A DNA stretch of 64,000 nucleotides. Source: Pandoraea norimbergensis (lineage in GTDB: Bacteria > Pseudomonadota > Gammaproteobacteria > Burkholderiales > Burkholderiaceae). Where the stretch lies: assembly GCF_001465545.3 (NCBI RefSeq), contig NZ_CP013480.3, positions 2,294,001 through 2,358,000 of the forward strand, given 5' to 3'. The notes under the pieces are model-generated. The model saw only the letters and a program-made list of their open reading frames with translations, ran no database searches and had not been told where the DNA came from. Made by a program: the position numbers and the translations under genes. This document shows, one piece after another, positions 1-9,116 of the stretch. Position 1 is the stretch's first letter. Every line of letters begins with the position of its first letter.

Positions 1-995
1 GCCAGCATGCGCGGTACGGCATAGGCAGGGGCCATCAGCAGGCCTTCGCGTTGGCTTTCGTCGGGGTTGAAGAAGTCGACGGCGGCGGTTTGCGAATACG
101 TGAGATAGGCGAGCACCGGAATGTCGTGCGCGCGCGCCCAATCTTCGCTGGCCAGCAGCACGCATGACGCGCCATCGGTGAGCGGCGTGGAGTTGCCGGC
201 GGTCAGCGTGCCTGTCGCGCTGCGGTCGAATACCGGCTTGAGGCTTTCGAGCTTTTCCAGCGTCAGGTCGGGGCGCAGATTGTTGTCGCGTTGCAGGTTG
301 CGGAACGGCGTCATCAGATCGAGGAAGAAGCCGCGCTCGTAGGCCTCGGCCAGATGCTCATGGCTCGCCAGCGTGAGCGCGTCCTGCGCCGCGCGTTCGA
401 TCTGCCAGCGTTTGGCCATCAACTCACAGTGTTCGCCCATCGACAGGCCCGTGCGCGGCTCGCCGTTGCGAGGCAACGAGGGGCTGAACAACATACCCGG
501 GCGCACTTTGGCAAACGCCCCGAGCTTGCCGCCGGTGCTGCGCTGACGATTCGCTTCGAGCAGAATTTTGCGCAGTTGTTCGTTCACGCCGATGGGCGCG
601 TCCGAGGCTGTGTCGACACCGCCGGCAATGGCCACGTCGATCTGACCCAGCGCGATCTTGTTGCCGGTGAGGATCGCCGTCTCAAGCCCTGTGCCGCACG
701 CTTGCTGCACGTCGTAGGCCGGCGTTTGTGGCGCGAGCGTGGTGGAGAGCACCGATTCGCGCGTCAGGTTGAAGTCGCGGGCGTGCTTGAGCACGGCACC
801 GGCGGCAACTTCGCCAAGCGTTTGACTATGCAGCGAGAAGCGGTCGACGAGGCCTTGAATGGCTGCCGTGAGCATGTCCTGATTCGAGGCGGTCGCGTAC
901 GCGGTGTTCGAACGCGCAAACGGAATGCGATTGCCGCCGAGAATCGCGACGCGGCGCAAGGCAGGGGCAGGCGCGGTGGGTTTGAAGGCGCTCAT
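1..995 (-). CDS. acetyl-CoA C-acyltransferase (thiolase), 3' part missing
   Basis: Thiolase that cleaves 3-ketoacyl-CoA with CoA in the last step of beta-oxidation. The frame is open from an ATG at 993-995 to the window edge, giving 331 codons with no stop, so the C-terminal part is outside. The nucleophilic cysteine is visible as Cys100 in the motif QQACGTGLE, after the N-terminal AILGGNRIPFARS typical of FadI/FadA-type thiolases. The C-terminal His and Cys residues cannot be checked. The start overlaps the stop of the upstream hydratase gene in an ATGA, so the two are translationally coupled. It closes a cluster with a hydratase, a ketoacyl-CoA dehydrogenase-like FabG and FadE. Biosynthetic acetoacetyl-CoA formation is an alternative, but the neighbours favour degradation. 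Confidence 0.9.
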   Translation of the reverse strand, partial: MSAFKPTAPAPALRRVAILGGNRIPFARSNTAYATASNQDMLTAAIQGLVDRFSLHSQTLGEVAAGAVLKHARDFNLTRESVLSTTLAPQTPAYDVQQACGTGLETAILTGNKIALGQIDVAIAGGVDTASDAPIGVNEQLRKILLEANRQRSTGGKLGAFAKVRPGMLFSPSLPRNGEPRTGLSMGEHCELMAKRWQIERAAQDALTLASHEHLAEAYERGFFLDLMTPFRNLQRDNNLRPDLTLEKLESLKPVFDRSATGTLTAGNSTPLTDGASCVLLASEDWARAHDIPVLAYLTYSQTAAVDFFNPDESQREGLLMAPAYAVPRML

Positions 996-2203
996 GAACG
1001 GTCCGGGGTTGTCGATGTGGTTGGGGAGGTCGTGGGAAGGCTGCTGGGATCAGTGGCTGCGGCGGCCTCGGTGGCCGGCGCCGCATCGAACGACTGCCAG
1101 CGTCCGCGTAGATGCGGCACGGTGCCGGTGGCGTCGCGCAGTTCGAACACATTACCCGCCGAGTGGGGTGTATCGAGCGTGCTGACCCATTTGGTGGCGG
1201 TGCTGCGCTCACGCCAGAGGGTGGCTTCGCCGGGCAGCCGCAACGGGGTCTTGAATTCCACCAGCAAGTCGAGTTGGTCGCCGGCTTGTGCGGGCAATAC
1301 GGTCGCGAGCGAGCGCGCAAAACTCCACATGCCGTGGATGATCGGTCGCTCGAAACCAAACAGTTTCGCCGTGAGCGGCCACAGGTGAATCGGGTTGTAG
1401 TCGCCAGAAACGCGCGCGTAGCGGCGGCCGAGATCGGCAGGGGCCAGAAATTTCTCCGACGTCACCAGCGTCGCATCCGCGCGAAGTTCGCTTCGATACG
1501 GTGCGCCGACCGGGTCTTTGACGCCGGTGCGCAAGTAGAGACTTTCACCCGTCCAGACGATATTGCCGTCGCGGCGCGCGGTCGTCAGCACCGTGAACAC
1601 TTGGCCCTTGTCGTGCGCGTACAGCGCGCCACATTGCACGTGCAAATCGAGACGATCGCCGACCGATAAGCGGGCGAACTGACGGTTGTGGTTCGCCAGA
1701 TGCACCATGCCGAGCATGGCGAACGGAAACGCGCGGTCGGTCATCAGCAGCATGTGCTGGGCGAACGCGAGCAGATGCGGCCACGTGGGCGGCACGCCGT
1801 GCGCGGGCGAGAAGCCGCACAGGCTAGCGTAGCGGGCGATGTCGTCAGCGTCGAGCCGCACGTCGCGGCGTTCGAAGGCAATCGACGGCATCGGTTGTGC
1901 GCGGGCCGGTTTTCGCGACGAGCCCAGCGCGCGCAGATAGAGCATCAGCGGCGACGGCGGGTGGGTGACGTTGCGGACGTCTTGGGCGAGTAGCGTGTCG
2001 GGCCAGATGGCGGACCACAGCGTCGCTGGCGTGATTTGCGACGGCGAGCCATGACCGGGGGATGCACCGACGCGCGCAGCGGGAGCGTCAGGCGGGGTGC
2101 CGCCGGCGCCGCTACTTGCCTGCGCACGTGATGAAGTGGCCGACTCGCCTGGGACATCCACAGCATCTACCGCGTCTTGCGAAGACAAATGGTCGTCGGG
2201 CAT
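992..2203 (-). CDS. MaoC/hotdog-fold enoyl-CoA hydratase
   Basis: Probable hydratase adding water to trans-2-enoyl-CoA, 403 residues. The C-terminal half carries the hydratase-2 signature region, with ARVSGDYNPIHL followed by IIHGMWSFA, the Asp/His pair expected of MaoC enzymes. The N-terminal half should be a second, degenerate hotdog domain, as in HtdX-type proteins; the first 60 or so residues are low complexity. The ATG at 2201-2203 is chosen because GGGAG lies just upstream and the fabG stop ends 2 bases before it; a longer frame reaching 2452 only overlaps fabG. Its stop overlaps the thiolase start (ATGA). Stereospecificity (R or S 3-hydroxyacyl-CoA) cannot be read from the sequence. 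Confidence 0.88.
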   Translation of the reverse strand: MPDDHLSSQDAVDAVDVPGESATSSRAQASSGAGGTPPDAPAARVGASPGHGSPSQITPATLWSAIWPDTLLAQDVRNVTHPPSPLMLYLRALGSSRKPARAQPMPSIAFERRDVRLDADDIARYASLCGFSPAHGVPPTWPHLLAFAQHMLLMTDRAFPFAMLGMVHLANHNRQFARLSVGDRLDLHVQCGALYAHDKGQVFTVLTTARRDGNIVWTGESLYLRTGVKDPVGAPYRSELRADATLVTSEKFLAPADLGRRYARVSGDYNPIHLWPLTAKLFGFERPIIHGMWSFARSLATVLPAQAGDQLDLLVEFKTPLRLPGEATLWRERSTATKWVSTLDTPHSAGNVFELRDATGTVPHLRGRWQSFDAAPATEAAAATDPSSLPTTSPTTSTTPDRS

Positions 2204-2205
2204 GG

Positions 2206-3645
2206 TCACGCTCCCAGCAGACTTTGGCCACACACGCGCACGACCTGTCCGGTCAGCGCCCCCGATGCCGGATGGGCCAGCCACGCGATTGTCTCGGCAA
2301 CGTCGACCGGCTGACCGCCTTGTCCCAGCGAATTCATGCGCCGGCCCGCCTCGCGAATCGCGAACGGCACGGCGGCGGTCATTTGCGTTTCGATAAATCC
2401 CGGCGCAACGGCGTTGATGCTCATGTGCCGTTCTGCAAGCAACGGCGCCCACGCTTCAACCATGCCGATGACGGCCGCTTTCGACGCGGCGTAATTCGTC
2501 TGGCCCCGGTTGCCCGCAATGCCGCTGATCGACGCCACGCCGACAATCCGGGCCCGCTCGCGCAACGTGCCGGCTTCGAGTAGCGCAGCGTTCAGCCGTT
2601 GCGGTGCACCGACGTTGATGTCGAGCACGCTCTGCCATTGCGCTTCGCTCATGCGGGCAAGCGTTTTGTCGCGCGTGATGCCGGCGTTGTGCACGAGGAT
2701 GTCGAGGCCCGCCGGGGCGACGACGGACAGATGCGCCCTGAGGATGGCTGCGGCGTCCGGCGCGGCGATGTCGCAACTCAACGGACTGCCGCCCAACCTT
2801 GTCGCCACGGCGCTAAGGGCTTCCTGCGCAGAGGGGATGTCGACGCACACCACATGCGCGCCGTCGCGGGCCAGCACGGTCGCAATGGCCTCACCGATGC
2901 CGCGCGCGGCGCCGGTGACGACGGCGGTCTGCCCCGTGAGCGGACGCTGGTCGCGCATGGGCGGTGTTTCGAAGACAGGGTCTTGCAAGGTAGCGACCTG
3001 ACCGCTGACGTAAGCCGCGCGTGGCGAGAGGAAGAAGCGAAGCGTCGAGTGCAGCGATTCGCGGGCGGCTGGCGCGACATAGAGCAACTGGGCGGTGGCG
3101 CCGCGTTTGAGTTCTTTTGCCAGTGAGCGGACGAAGCCTTCGAGCGCACGCTGGGCGGTGCTGGCTTGCGGCGTCGCGGCGAGATGCGGCGGCAGGCCGA
3201 ACACGAGCACGCGCGCGCAGCGATCCAGCGAGGCGAGCGTGTCGTGGAAGAAGGTGTAGAGCGAGGTGAGCGCATCGGTACTGGTGATCGCGCTGGCGTC
3301 GAAGATCAGGGCTTTCGGACGCACACCCTCGGCAGCATTGAAACGCCCGCTCATGGTGCCGGCCTGATTGGCGCGGGAAATCCAGTCGAGTCGATCGGCA
3401 TGCGCGAGACTCGGCACACCCAGCCAGTGCAACTCGCGCGCGAGCGTGGGTAACAGCGGCGCATCGCCCGCGCCACCCACAACGGCCAGCGGCGGCGAGA
3501 TGGCGTGTGCCGAGGCTTCGGCATCGGGTTCGCCGTAGGCGGGCATGCGCTCGAGCGGAACAGGGCGGGGCAGCCCCAGCGCATTGGCCAGCTTGCTGCC
3601 CACAGCGGAGTTGGCAAAGGCGAGGTATCGGTCGGACGTCGTCAC
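2206..3645 (-). CDS. long FabG-type 3-ketoacyl(-CoA/ACP) reductase
   Basis: Short-chain dehydrogenase of 479 residues, about twice the usual FabG length, so it belongs to the high-molecular-weight FabG group (FabG4 type). The catalytic domain is in the C-terminal half: nucleotide-binding TGAARGIGEAIA, NAGITRDK, and active-site YAASKAAVIG. The N-terminal half keeps a flavodoxin-like fold without the TGxxxGxG motif. It likely interconverts 3-hydroxyacyl-CoA and 3-ketoacyl-CoA, in line with the hydratase and thiolase genes downstream. The start is a GTG at 3643-3645 with AAGGA upstream. It lies 2 bases from the hydratase gene. Mycobacterial FabG4 sits in a similar fadE/fabG/htdX/thiolase gene set, which supports a role in oxidation and not in primary fatty-acid synthesis. 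Confidence 0.88.
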   Translation of the reverse strand: MTTSDRYLAFANSAVGSKLANALGLPRPVPLERMPAYGEPDAEASAHAISPPLAVVGGAGDAPLLPTLARELHWLGVPSLAHADRLDWISRANQAGTMSGRFNAAEGVRPKALIFDASAITSTDALTSLYTFFHDTLASLDRCARVLVFGLPPHLAATPQASTAQRALEGFVRSLAKELKRGATAQLLYVAPAARESLHSTLRFFLSPRAAYVSGQVATLQDPVFETPPMRDQRPLTGQTAVVTGAARGIGEAIATVLARDGAHVVCVDIPSAQEALSAVATRLGGSPLSCDIAAPDAAAILRAHLSVVAPAGLDILVHNAGITRDKTLARMSEAQWQSVLDINVGAPQRLNAALLEAGTLRERARIVGVASISGIAGNRGQTNYAASKAAVIGMVEAWAPLLAERHMSINAVAPGFIETQMTAAVPFAIREAGRRMNSLGQGGQPVDVAETIAWLAHPASGALTGQVVRVCGQSLLGA

Positions 3646-3720
3646 GGCGCTAAGATCCTTTGGCGATGTTGGTCAGCGTCTTTCGGGGGCGCCGGTGTGG
3701 TGATGCGTCGATACGTGGGG

Positions 3721-3738
3721 ACGTTGATGCATCGACGT
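3721..3738. promoter_or_regulatory. near-perfect 18-bp palindrome between fadE and fabG
   Basis: ACGTTGATGCATCGACGT differs from its own reverse complement at only one symmetric pair, with centre GATGCATC. A partial copy (GATGCGTCGATACGT) lies directly upstream. It sits in the 139-base gap upstream of the fabG start and could be an operator or a hairpin in the fadE-fabG message. No protein can be assigned. Confidence 0.35.
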
Positions 3739-3784
3739 ATCGGTTCCACCGTGCAATTGCACAAGCCTGCAAGCGCGCAGGCGA

Positions 3785-6298
3785 CTATGTCGTCGCCTCG
3801 TGCGTTACCGCTTCGCCAGCATCATCATTCTGTTTCGACTGACGCACGTCGGCAGCGCGGCCGAAGTCTGCCGGGAAGTCATCGACCGCCACTGCTCGCG
3901 CGGCATAGTCCGCGTATTGCGCGAGCGTGCGTTGCTCTTGCGCGGTGATGAGTTGCAGCCGGGCGGCGTTCTCCACCCATTCGGAGAATTCGGGCAGGCT
4001 CTGCGGCATCGTCGGCAAGCGGCCTTCCTTCACGGCGGTGCGCAGGCGTTGTTCGATGACGGTGACTTGCGGCGTCATCTTGAAAACGATCTCGCCATAG
4101 GCCAGTTCATCGATCTCGGGACGCGGCGAGTAGCTGCCCGCAATCAGGCGCTCGCGAGCATCGCCCGGCGTTTGCATCAACTCGGCCACCTTGGCGGCGA
4201 GCGCGTCGGAAGGTTTGGCATACGGCAGGCCGAGCGGGGTGAGCTTCCAGCGCATCCACCACGCGACAGGTCGCGACGGGTAGTTTGCCAGCACGCCTTC
4301 GAAGGCTTCGCGGGCTTGCCAGAGCGCGTCCTGCGCGGCCCAGTGCACGAGCGGCAGGTCGGCCTCGGGACGTCCTTCGTCCTCGAAACGCTTGAGCGTG
4401 GCGGTAAGCAGGAACAACTGCGAGAGGATGTCGCCCAGACGGCCCGTGATGCTCTCGCGGCGCTTGAGCGAGCCGCCCAGCACGGCCATCGAGACGTCCG
4501 ATGCAATCGCCAGCAGTGTGGACATGCGGTTCGCGCCCCGGTAGTAGGCGTGCAGTTCCGGTGCGGCGGCCGATGGCACGGCCGAGAAGCGCGCCTGTGT
4601 GATGCCCTGCAAGGCGCCGCGCACGATGTTGCTGGTGACGAACGTGAGGTGCCCGAACAGGGCGTCGTCGAATGCGCGCACGGCAGTGGTGTGGTCTTCC
4701 GTCTGCGCGGCGGCCAGTTCCTTCAGCACATACGGATGGCAGCGAATTGCACCCTGGCCGAAGATCATCAGGCAGCGCGTCATGATGTTGGCGCCCTCGA
4801 CGGTGATCGACACCGGAATCTGCTGATAGGCGCGGGCCAGGAAGTTGTTCGGACCCATGCAGATGCCTTTGCCCGCGACGACGTCCATGCCGTCGTTGAC
4901 GACTTTGCGCGCGCGCTCGGTCACGTGGTACTTCGCAATGGCCGAGATGACGGACGGCTTCTCGCCAAGGTCGACCGCCAGCGCGGCCATGCGGCGTGCG
5001 GCGTCCATTGCATAGAGATTGCCGGCCATGCGTGCGAGGGCTTCCTGCACGCCTTCGAACTTGCCGATGGGCGTGCGGAACTGGCGACGCACGGCCGCGT
5101 AAGCGCCCGTGGCGCGCACGGCAATCTTCGAATAGCCGACATTGGACGACGGCAGCGAGATGGCGCGACCGGCCGCAAGACACTCCATGAGCATGCGCCA
5201 GCCCTTGCCGACCTGCGGTTGACCACCGATGACCCAGTCGAGCGGAATGAACACGTCCTTGCCGGAATTCGGGCCGTTCTGGAATACCGCGTTGAGCGGC
5301 CAGTGACGGCGCCCGATGACCACGCCCGGATGATTCGTCGGAATCAGTGCGCAGGTGATGCCGGGCTCGTCATCGCTGCTGAGCAGGTGGTCGGGGTCGA
5401 GCGCGCGGAAGGCGAGGCCGAGCACCGTGGCAATCGGTCCGAGCGTGATGTAGCGCTTGTTCCACGTCACGCGAAAGCCGAGCGTTTCGCGGCCTTCGAA
5501 GGTGCCGCGGCAGACGATGCCGACGTCGGGGATGGCAGCGGCGTCCGAACCGGCATAGGGGCTCGTGAGGGCAAAGCAGGGGATCTCGTCACCCTTCGCC
5601 AGACGCGGGAGGTAGTAGTTCTTCTGCGCTTCGGTGCCATAGTGGAGCAGCAGTTCCGCCGGGCCGAGCGAGTTGGGCACCATGACCGAGACGGCCGCCG
5701 CCGAGCAGCGCGATGCCAGTTTCATCACGACTTGTGAGTGCGCAAACGCGGAGAATTCGAGGCCCCCGTAGCGCTTGGGAATGATCATGCCGAGAAAGCC
5801 CGCTTCCTTGGCGTATTGCCATGCTTTGGGCGGCAGGTCTTGCCAGACTTGCGTGCTCTCCCAGTCGTTGGACAGATCGCACAGATGCTCGACCTGATCG
5901 TCCATGAACGCCTGTTCTTCCGTCGAGAGCTTTGGGGCAGGGAACGCCGAGAATTTCTGCCAGTCGGGACGCCCCGAGAACAAGTCGGCATCCCACCAGA
6001 CGCTGCCGGCTTCGATGGCATCTTTTTCGGTATCCGACATTTCCGGCATGATGGTGCGGAATTTGGCGAGCATGGGGGCGGTGACCCATGCACGGCGCAA
6101 CGGTCCGACGCTCAGTACGAGCGACGGCAAGATGAACATGATGGCCAGAATGACGGTGGCGGCTGGGCCGGTCAGTTCGGCGGCGGCACCTGCGCCAACC
6201 CAGACGACAGTGGCGATCAGCCACTGCCAAGCATGCGCACGATAGAGGAGCAGGGCGCTCACTCCGGCGATAAACGCGAGAATCCATAGGACCATCAT
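3785..6298 (-). CDS. fadE: acyl-CoA dehydrogenase, FadE type
   Basis: FAD-dependent dehydrogenase for the first step of beta-oxidation, making trans-2-enoyl-CoA. At 837 residues it matches the E. coli FadE size class (about 814) and not the usual 380-residue soluble enzymes. Residues 1-60 hold two hydrophobic stretches starting MMVLWILAFIAG, expected to anchor it at the inner membrane. The middle has the acyl-CoA dehydrogenase core, including ALTSPYAGSDA and the FadE-typical ITVEGANIMTRCLMIFG with FGQGAIRCHPYVL. The C-terminal third is the FadE-specific DUF1974-like extension. GGGAGG stands 6-7 bases before the ATG at 6298. It follows the TetR gene by 147 bases on the same strand and may be co-transcribed or separately promoted. 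Confidence 0.94.
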   Translation of the reverse strand: MMVLWILAFIAGVSALLLYRAHAWQWLIATVVWVGAGAAAELTGPAATVILAIMFILPSLVLSVGPLRRAWVTAPMLAKFRTIMPEMSDTEKDAIEAGSVWWDADLFSGRPDWQKFSAFPAPKLSTEEQAFMDDQVEHLCDLSNDWESTQVWQDLPPKAWQYAKEAGFLGMIIPKRYGGLEFSAFAHSQVVMKLASRCSAAAVSVMVPNSLGPAELLLHYGTEAQKNYYLPRLAKGDEIPCFALTSPYAGSDAAAIPDVGIVCRGTFEGRETLGFRVTWNKRYITLGPIATVLGLAFRALDPDHLLSSDDEPGITCALIPTNHPGVVIGRRHWPLNAVFQNGPNSGKDVFIPLDWVIGGQPQVGKGWRMLMECLAAGRAISLPSSNVGYSKIAVRATGAYAAVRRQFRTPIGKFEGVQEALARMAGNLYAMDAARRMAALAVDLGEKPSVISAIAKYHVTERARKVVNDGMDVVAGKGICMGPNNFLARAYQQIPVSITVEGANIMTRCLMIFGQGAIRCHPYVLKELAAAQTEDHTTAVRAFDDALFGHLTFVTSNIVRGALQGITQARFSAVPSAAAPELHAYYRGANRMSTLLAIASDVSMAVLGGSLKRRESITGRLGDILSQLFLLTATLKRFEDEGRPEADLPLVHWAAQDALWQAREAFEGVLANYPSRPVAWWMRWKLTPLGLPYAKPSDALAAKVAELMQTPGDARERLIAGSYSPRPEIDELAYGEIVFKMTPQVTVIEQRLRTAVKEGRLPTMPQSLPEFSEWVENAARLQLITAQEQRTLAQYADYAARAVAVDDFPADFGRAADVRQSKQNDDAGEAVTHEATT

Positions 6299-6337
6299 GT
6301 CTTCCTCCCTTTCGGTACGGCCTTCCTGCGGAAATGG

Positions 6338-6364
6338 GCCCGCCTGAGCGGGCGCGCTAGCGCG
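6338..6364. other. two adjacent GC-rich palindromes between tetR and fadE
   Basis: GCCCGC-CTGA-GCGGGC (6338-6353) is a 6-bp stem with a 4-base loop, and CGCGCTAGCGCG (6353-6364) is a perfect 12-bp palindrome. Neither has a T-tract on the minus strand, so a simple intrinsic terminator is unlikely. They may form RNA stems that stabilise or attenuate the tetR-fadE transcript. Confidence 0.4.
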
Positions 6365-6445
6365 GGGGCTGTCATCGTTGAGCCGTCTGACGGCGCGCGG
6401 TGTGTGGCGCGCCGGCGACGGCTTCTTGTCAGACCATCTGGCGCG

Positions 6446-7303
6446 TTATTGGTGCGCCATGTCGTTTTCGTTCTGGGTCTGGCCGGTGCCGCTACCGCTT
6501 CCGCTACCGCTACCCGGCCGTGCGTTCGACGCATCGTCCCCGGATCCACCCGGTTCGATGTGACCGGCTTCCCGGGGCGGGGTGACGTCGGCATCCTTCG
6601 CGAGCGCGAAGACGGCGGCGAAGCTCGCCAGTTGCTCTTCGCCCGGCATCGGCGCTTTGAGCGCGGCAACCATCAGTGCGGTCAGACGGGCCACCACTTG
6701 CAGATCGCCCATCGGTTGGCCTTGGGCGAACGTGTCAATCAGGCGTGTGGTGTCGCTGCTGGCGAGCACGCCGGAAAGTGCCTGTAACGCGAAATGCAGA
6801 CGCCAGCCCAATTCCTGACGCGGCAGTTCCGGCAGAGCACGTGCGAAAGCCTCGAAGAAACGCTCGAAGACCGGCGCGTAGTGCTGTTGCAGATAGTCGC
6901 GAATGAACGGCGAAGGGTCGGCGTAGACGCGCCCGAGCAGGCGCAGGAACGCTGGGCCGCCGATGTCGCGATGATGAGAAATGGCCAACGCGGGAATGAA
7001 CATGGCCCCCAGCACGTGCTCACAGGTGAGCTTGGGCGCGGGCCACGCAGACTCGGCACGCGTGAGCAGGGCAAGACGCTCGTCGTTGAGCCGGTCGAGC
7101 CGGCGCGACAACATGGCCTGTAGCAGCGTTTCCTTGCTGCCGAAGTGATAGTTCACGGCGGCCAGATTGACCTCGGCGCGCGATGTGATCTGGCGCAAGG
7201 ACATGGCTTCGTAGCCGTATTCGATGAAAAGGTCTTCTGCGGCATCGAGGATGCGCAGTTTGGTATCACCGGCTTGTCGGCCGGCCGACGGGCGAGGGCT
7301 CAC
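6446..7303 (-). CDS. TetR-family regulator, PsrA-like
   Basis: DNA-binding repressor of 285 residues. The N-terminal helix-turn-helix (about residues 15-60: RILDAAEDLFIEYGYEAMSL, then NLAAVNYHFGSKETLL) is very close to PsrA, which in Pseudomonas senses long-chain acyl ligands and represses fatty-acid oxidation genes. The rest is the ligand-binding helical domain. The last 25 residues are a Gly-Ser repeat tail that looks disordered. The start is a GTG at 7301-7303 with TGGAGG upstream. A palindrome overlaps its own promoter, so it probably represses itself and, by its position, the fadE-fabG-maoC-thiolase genes. The ligand and the true target set are inference. Confidence 0.88.
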   Translation of the reverse strand: MSPRPSAGRQAGDTKLRILDAAEDLFIEYGYEAMSLRQITSRAEVNLAAVNYHFGSKETLLQAMLSRRLDRLNDERLALLTRAESAWPAPKLTCEHVLGAMFIPALAISHHRDIGGPAFLRLLGRVYADPSPFIRDYLQQHYAPVFERFFEAFARALPELPRQELGWRLHFALQALSGVLASSDTTRLIDTFAQGQPMGDLQVVARLTALMVAALKAPMPGEEQLASFAAVFALAKDADVTPPREAGHIEPGGSGDDASNARPGSGSGSGSGTGQTQNENDMAHQ

Positions 7304-7339
7304 GACGAACCTCCATTGGGACGCGACACAGCGTCACGT

Positions 7340-7367
7340 CATATAGATGAACTTTCGTTTCATTCAA
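7340..7367 (-). promoter_or_regulatory. putative tetR promoter
   Basis: On the minus strand TTGAAT (7362-7367) and TATATG (7340-7345) are separated by 16 bases, about 37-60 bases upstream of the GTG start. Moderate match to a sigma-70 promoter. Confidence 0.45.
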
Positions 7368-7380
7368 ACGTTCGATTGAA
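7359..7380. promoter_or_regulatory. palindromic operator candidate for the PsrA-like regulator
   Basis: A 22-bp imperfect palindrome with 18 symmetric matches, half-sites TTCA..C.AACGTT, centred on AACGTT and covering the -35 element of tetR. It overlaps a second perfect repeat, CGTTT-CATTC-AAACG (7356-7370). PsrA boxes are also built from CAAAC/GTTTG half-sites. Position and symmetry suggest autoregulation. Confidence 0.55.
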
Positions 7381-7750
7381 TCGTAGGCGGGGAATGTCCA
7401 TCTCCCAAGATCTTTTTCTGGACGTCGCCCTCTAATGCTCAGTCCTGGGCCGTGGACAGGCGTGCTGGCGTACGCAGAAGCGCATTTGGGGCACTGAATC
7501 GGGGGTGGGATAGGCGGGTTTGCCCGATTTCTCCGATTTCGGGCCGAAAGTCTGGAGGCGTGGCAATAGTTTGCTAAAATGTCCCGCTTTACGTGCAAGA
7601 CCATTTGGCGCTACCCCGATTCGTCGGGGGCGGAGGGAAGCCGGCAAGTCATTGCCGGTTCCGGCCCAAGGTTGATTAACTGACTGGGTCCGCTTGCGGC
7701 ATTTCCCTCGCCGCAACACAGAACGACCCTCTGGATGGATGAATATCCTC

Positions 7751-9091
7751 ATGACTATCTCTGTTGAAAACCTCGGCAAGCTCGAGCGTCGCTTTACCAT
7801 CGCCCTGCCCAAGCAGGAAGTCGAGAAAGAAGTTGCAGCTCGCATTCAGAAGCTGTCGAAGACGGTGCGCATGCCGGGTTTCCGCCCGGGTAAGGTGCCC
7901 CTGAAGATGGTCACCCAGCAATACGGTGGTCAGGTCGAAGCCGAAGTCGTCAGCGACAAGGTCGGTCAGCAATTCTTCGAAGTCAGCAAGGCGCAAGACC
8001 TGCGCGTCGCTGGCCAGCCGCGTTTCGCGCCGAAGGCTGACGGTGCCGACACCGAATACGCATTCGACGCCACGTTCGAAATCTACCCGGAAGTGAAGAT
8101 CGGTGACCTGGCCACGGCCGAAGTCAACCGCACGACGACCGACGTCTCGGAAGCCGAAATCGATCGCACGATCGACATTCTGCGCAAGCAACGCGTGCAC
8201 TACCACGTGCGCGGCGAAGCCGGTGCTCACGGCGACGGCGGCACGGTGGAAGCCAAGGAAGGCGACCGCGTGACGGTCGACTTCGTCGGCAAGATCGACG
8301 GCGAAGTGTTCGCTGGCGGTTCGGCTGAAGACTTCGTGTTCGTGCTCGGCGAAGGCCGCATGCTGCCGGAGTTCGAAAAGGCAACGCTGGGTCTGAAGGT
8401 TGGCGAGTCGAAGGAGTTCGAGCTCAAGTTCCCGGACGAGTACCACGGCAAGGAAGTCGCCGGCAAGACGGCAACGTTTACCGTGACGCTCAAGAAGGTT
8501 GAGTGGGCACACCTGCCGGAAGTCGACACCGAGTTCGCCAAGTCGCTCGGCATCGCCGACGGCAGCATCGAGAAGATGCGCGCCGACATCAAGGAAAACC
8601 TGTCGCGCGAAGTGAAGCGTCGCACGCAGGCGCTCCTCAAAGATCAAGTGATGAATGCACTGATCTCGGTCTCGGAACTCGACGTGCCGAACGCACTGGT
8701 CGAACAAGATCAAGAACGTCTGGTGGCGATGGCCCGTCAGGATCTGGCGCAACGTGGCGTGCCGAACGCCGGCAACGTGCCGATCCCGGCTGAAATGTTC
8801 AAGGAACAAGCCGAGCGCCGCGTCAAGCTGGGCCTGATTCTGGCTGAACTGGTCAAGCAAAACGACCTGCAAGCCAAGCCGGAACAAATCAAGGCCGAAG
8901 TCGAAGAGTTCGCAAAGAGCTACGAAGACCCGCAAGAAGTCGTCCGCTGGTACTATGGCGATCAGCAGCGCATGGCGGAGATGGAAGGTTTCGTCGTCGA
9001 GAACAACGTTGTTGAGTTCGTCCTGAGCAAAGCGAAGGTGACGGACAAGCAAGTCAGCTTCGAAGAGCTGGCTGGCAACACGCAAAACTGA
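7751..9091 (+). CDS. tig: trigger factor (ribosome-associated chaperone and PPIase)
   Basis: Trigger factor binds the ribosome exit tunnel and folds nascent chains. It has 446 residues, close to the family norm of about 430-450. The ribosome-binding motif appears as [13 protein letters not shown] around residues 40-52, followed by the FKBP-type domain ([19 protein letters not shown]) near residues 170-250 and the C-terminal chaperone arms. The ATG at 7751 is chosen because the protein then starts [14 protein letters not shown], in line with other Burkholderiales; an ATG at 7739 would add four residues. It heads the tig-clpP-clpX-lon block and points to co-ordinated folding and degradation. 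Confidence 0.97.
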   Translation: MTISVENLGKLERRFTIALPKQEVEKEVAARIQKLSKTVRMPGFRPGKVPLKMVTQQYGGQVEAEVVSDKVGQQFFEVSKAQDLRVAGQPRFAPKADGADTEYAFDATFEIYPEVKIGDLATAEVNRTTTDVSEAEIDRTIDILRKQRVHYHVRGEAGAHGDGGTVEAKEGDRVTVDFVGKIDGEVFAGGSAEDFVFVLGEGRMLPEFEKATLGLKVGESKEFELKFPDEYHGKEVAGKTATFTVTLKKVEWAHLPEVDTEFAKSLGIADGSIEKMRADIKENLSREVKRRTQALLKDQVMNALISVSELDVPNALVEQDQERLVAMARQDLAQRGVPNAGNVPIPAEMFKEQAERRVKLGLILAELVKQNDLQAKPEQIKAEVEEFAKSYEDPQEVVRWYYGDQQRMAEMEGFVVENNVVEFVLSKAKVTDKQVSFEELAGNTQN

Positions 9092-9116
9092 TCGACCTCG
9101 ATACATCGCGTTTGAC

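Larger units (their letters stand above)
7304..7750. promoter_or_regulatory. divergent intergenic region tetR / tig
   Basis: 447 bases. The left end (7304-7380) holds the tetR promoter and operator. The right end serves tig: TAAAAT at 7575-7580 is a plausible -10 but the -35 region is weak. Nothing else in the middle (7381-7560) is recognised as a gene or structured RNA. Confidence 0.5.

Noticed and set aside
992..2452. Longer start for the MaoC gene
   Set aside because: The extra 83 residues overlap fabG antisense-like sequence; the ATG at 2203 has a proper ribosome site.
3800..5737. 645-residue plus-strand open frame opposite fadE
   Set aside because: Shadow of fadE; no ribosome site or family motif.
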